Assembly: GCA_018647765.1 (NCBI GenBank)
Contig: JABGSN010000032.1
Coordinates: 1-34,146, forward strand
DNA: 34,146 bases
Direction: 5' to 3'
From: Oceanospirillaceae bacterium
Lineage (GTDB): Bacteria; Pseudomonadota; Gammaproteobacteria; Pseudomonadales; Balneatricaceae
Positions within the stretch are counted from its first letter, which is position 1. Each line of letters starts with the position of its first letter. The notes under the pieces were generated by a model. The model saw only the letters and a program-made list of their open reading frames with translations. It was not told the origin of the DNA and did no database searches. Made by a program: the position numbers and the translations under genes. Positions 34,117 to 34,146 of this stretch are shown here, in pieces.

Positions 34117-34146
34117 TATCCAGAGAGTTAGTAGGTTAGCGCCTAC

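Overview
The window is a housekeeping stretch of a gammaproteobacterial chromosome. The gene order rpe-gph-trpE, lptD-surA-pdxA-rsmA-apaG-apaH-glpE-cca-folK-folB-tsaD-rpsU-yqeY-dnaG-rpoD, and mreB divergent from gatCAB, are arrangements I know from Pseudomonas and its relatives. Moderate GC, the GatCAB amidotransferase and short intergenic gaps fit a Pseudomonadales/Oceanospirillales-type, perhaps marine, bacterium. I cannot name a genus from the sequence alone.

Layout. 1-884: the first 294 codons of mreB (-), running off the window. 1159-4368: gatC-gatA-gatB (+). 4378-4462: two inverted REP-like hairpins that touch the end of putA. 4463-8751: a large proline catabolic enzyme PutA (-), divergent from an Lrp/AsnC regulator (+). 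8738-10467: a divergent hydroxypyruvate isomerase / tartronate semialdehyde reductase pair. 10468-11325: a gene-poor, decayed stretch with two broken small genes (DUF1059-like and DUF2806-like) and an attC-like imperfect palindrome. 11270-15877 (-): djlA, rpe, gph and a coupled trpR-trpE-trpG unit with a candidate TrpR operator in front and a strong terminator behind. 16091-24251 (+): lptD through cca (envelope assembly, vitamin B6, rRNA methylation, Ap4A hydrolysis, tRNA CCA end). 24240-26187 (-): folB-folK and tsaD. 26325-31466 (+): the macromolecular synthesis cluster rpsU-yqeY-dnaG-rpoD with a promoter, an attenuator-like hairpin and a strong bidirectional terminator. 31474-34116: a VF530-type protein (-), an EamA transporter plus PhyH dioxygenase pair (+), and a tRNA with CAU anticodon that carries tRNA-Ile2 (lysidine) identity pairs.

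I found no defence locus, prophage, complete transposon, CRISPR array or obviously new multi-gene system. The best leads are small: the decayed cassette-like segment at 10.5-11.1 kb, the trpR insertion with its operator palindrome, the REP pair with compensating stems, the Cca protein whose HD site seems lost, and PutA without a DNA-binding domain beside an Lrp-type regulator.
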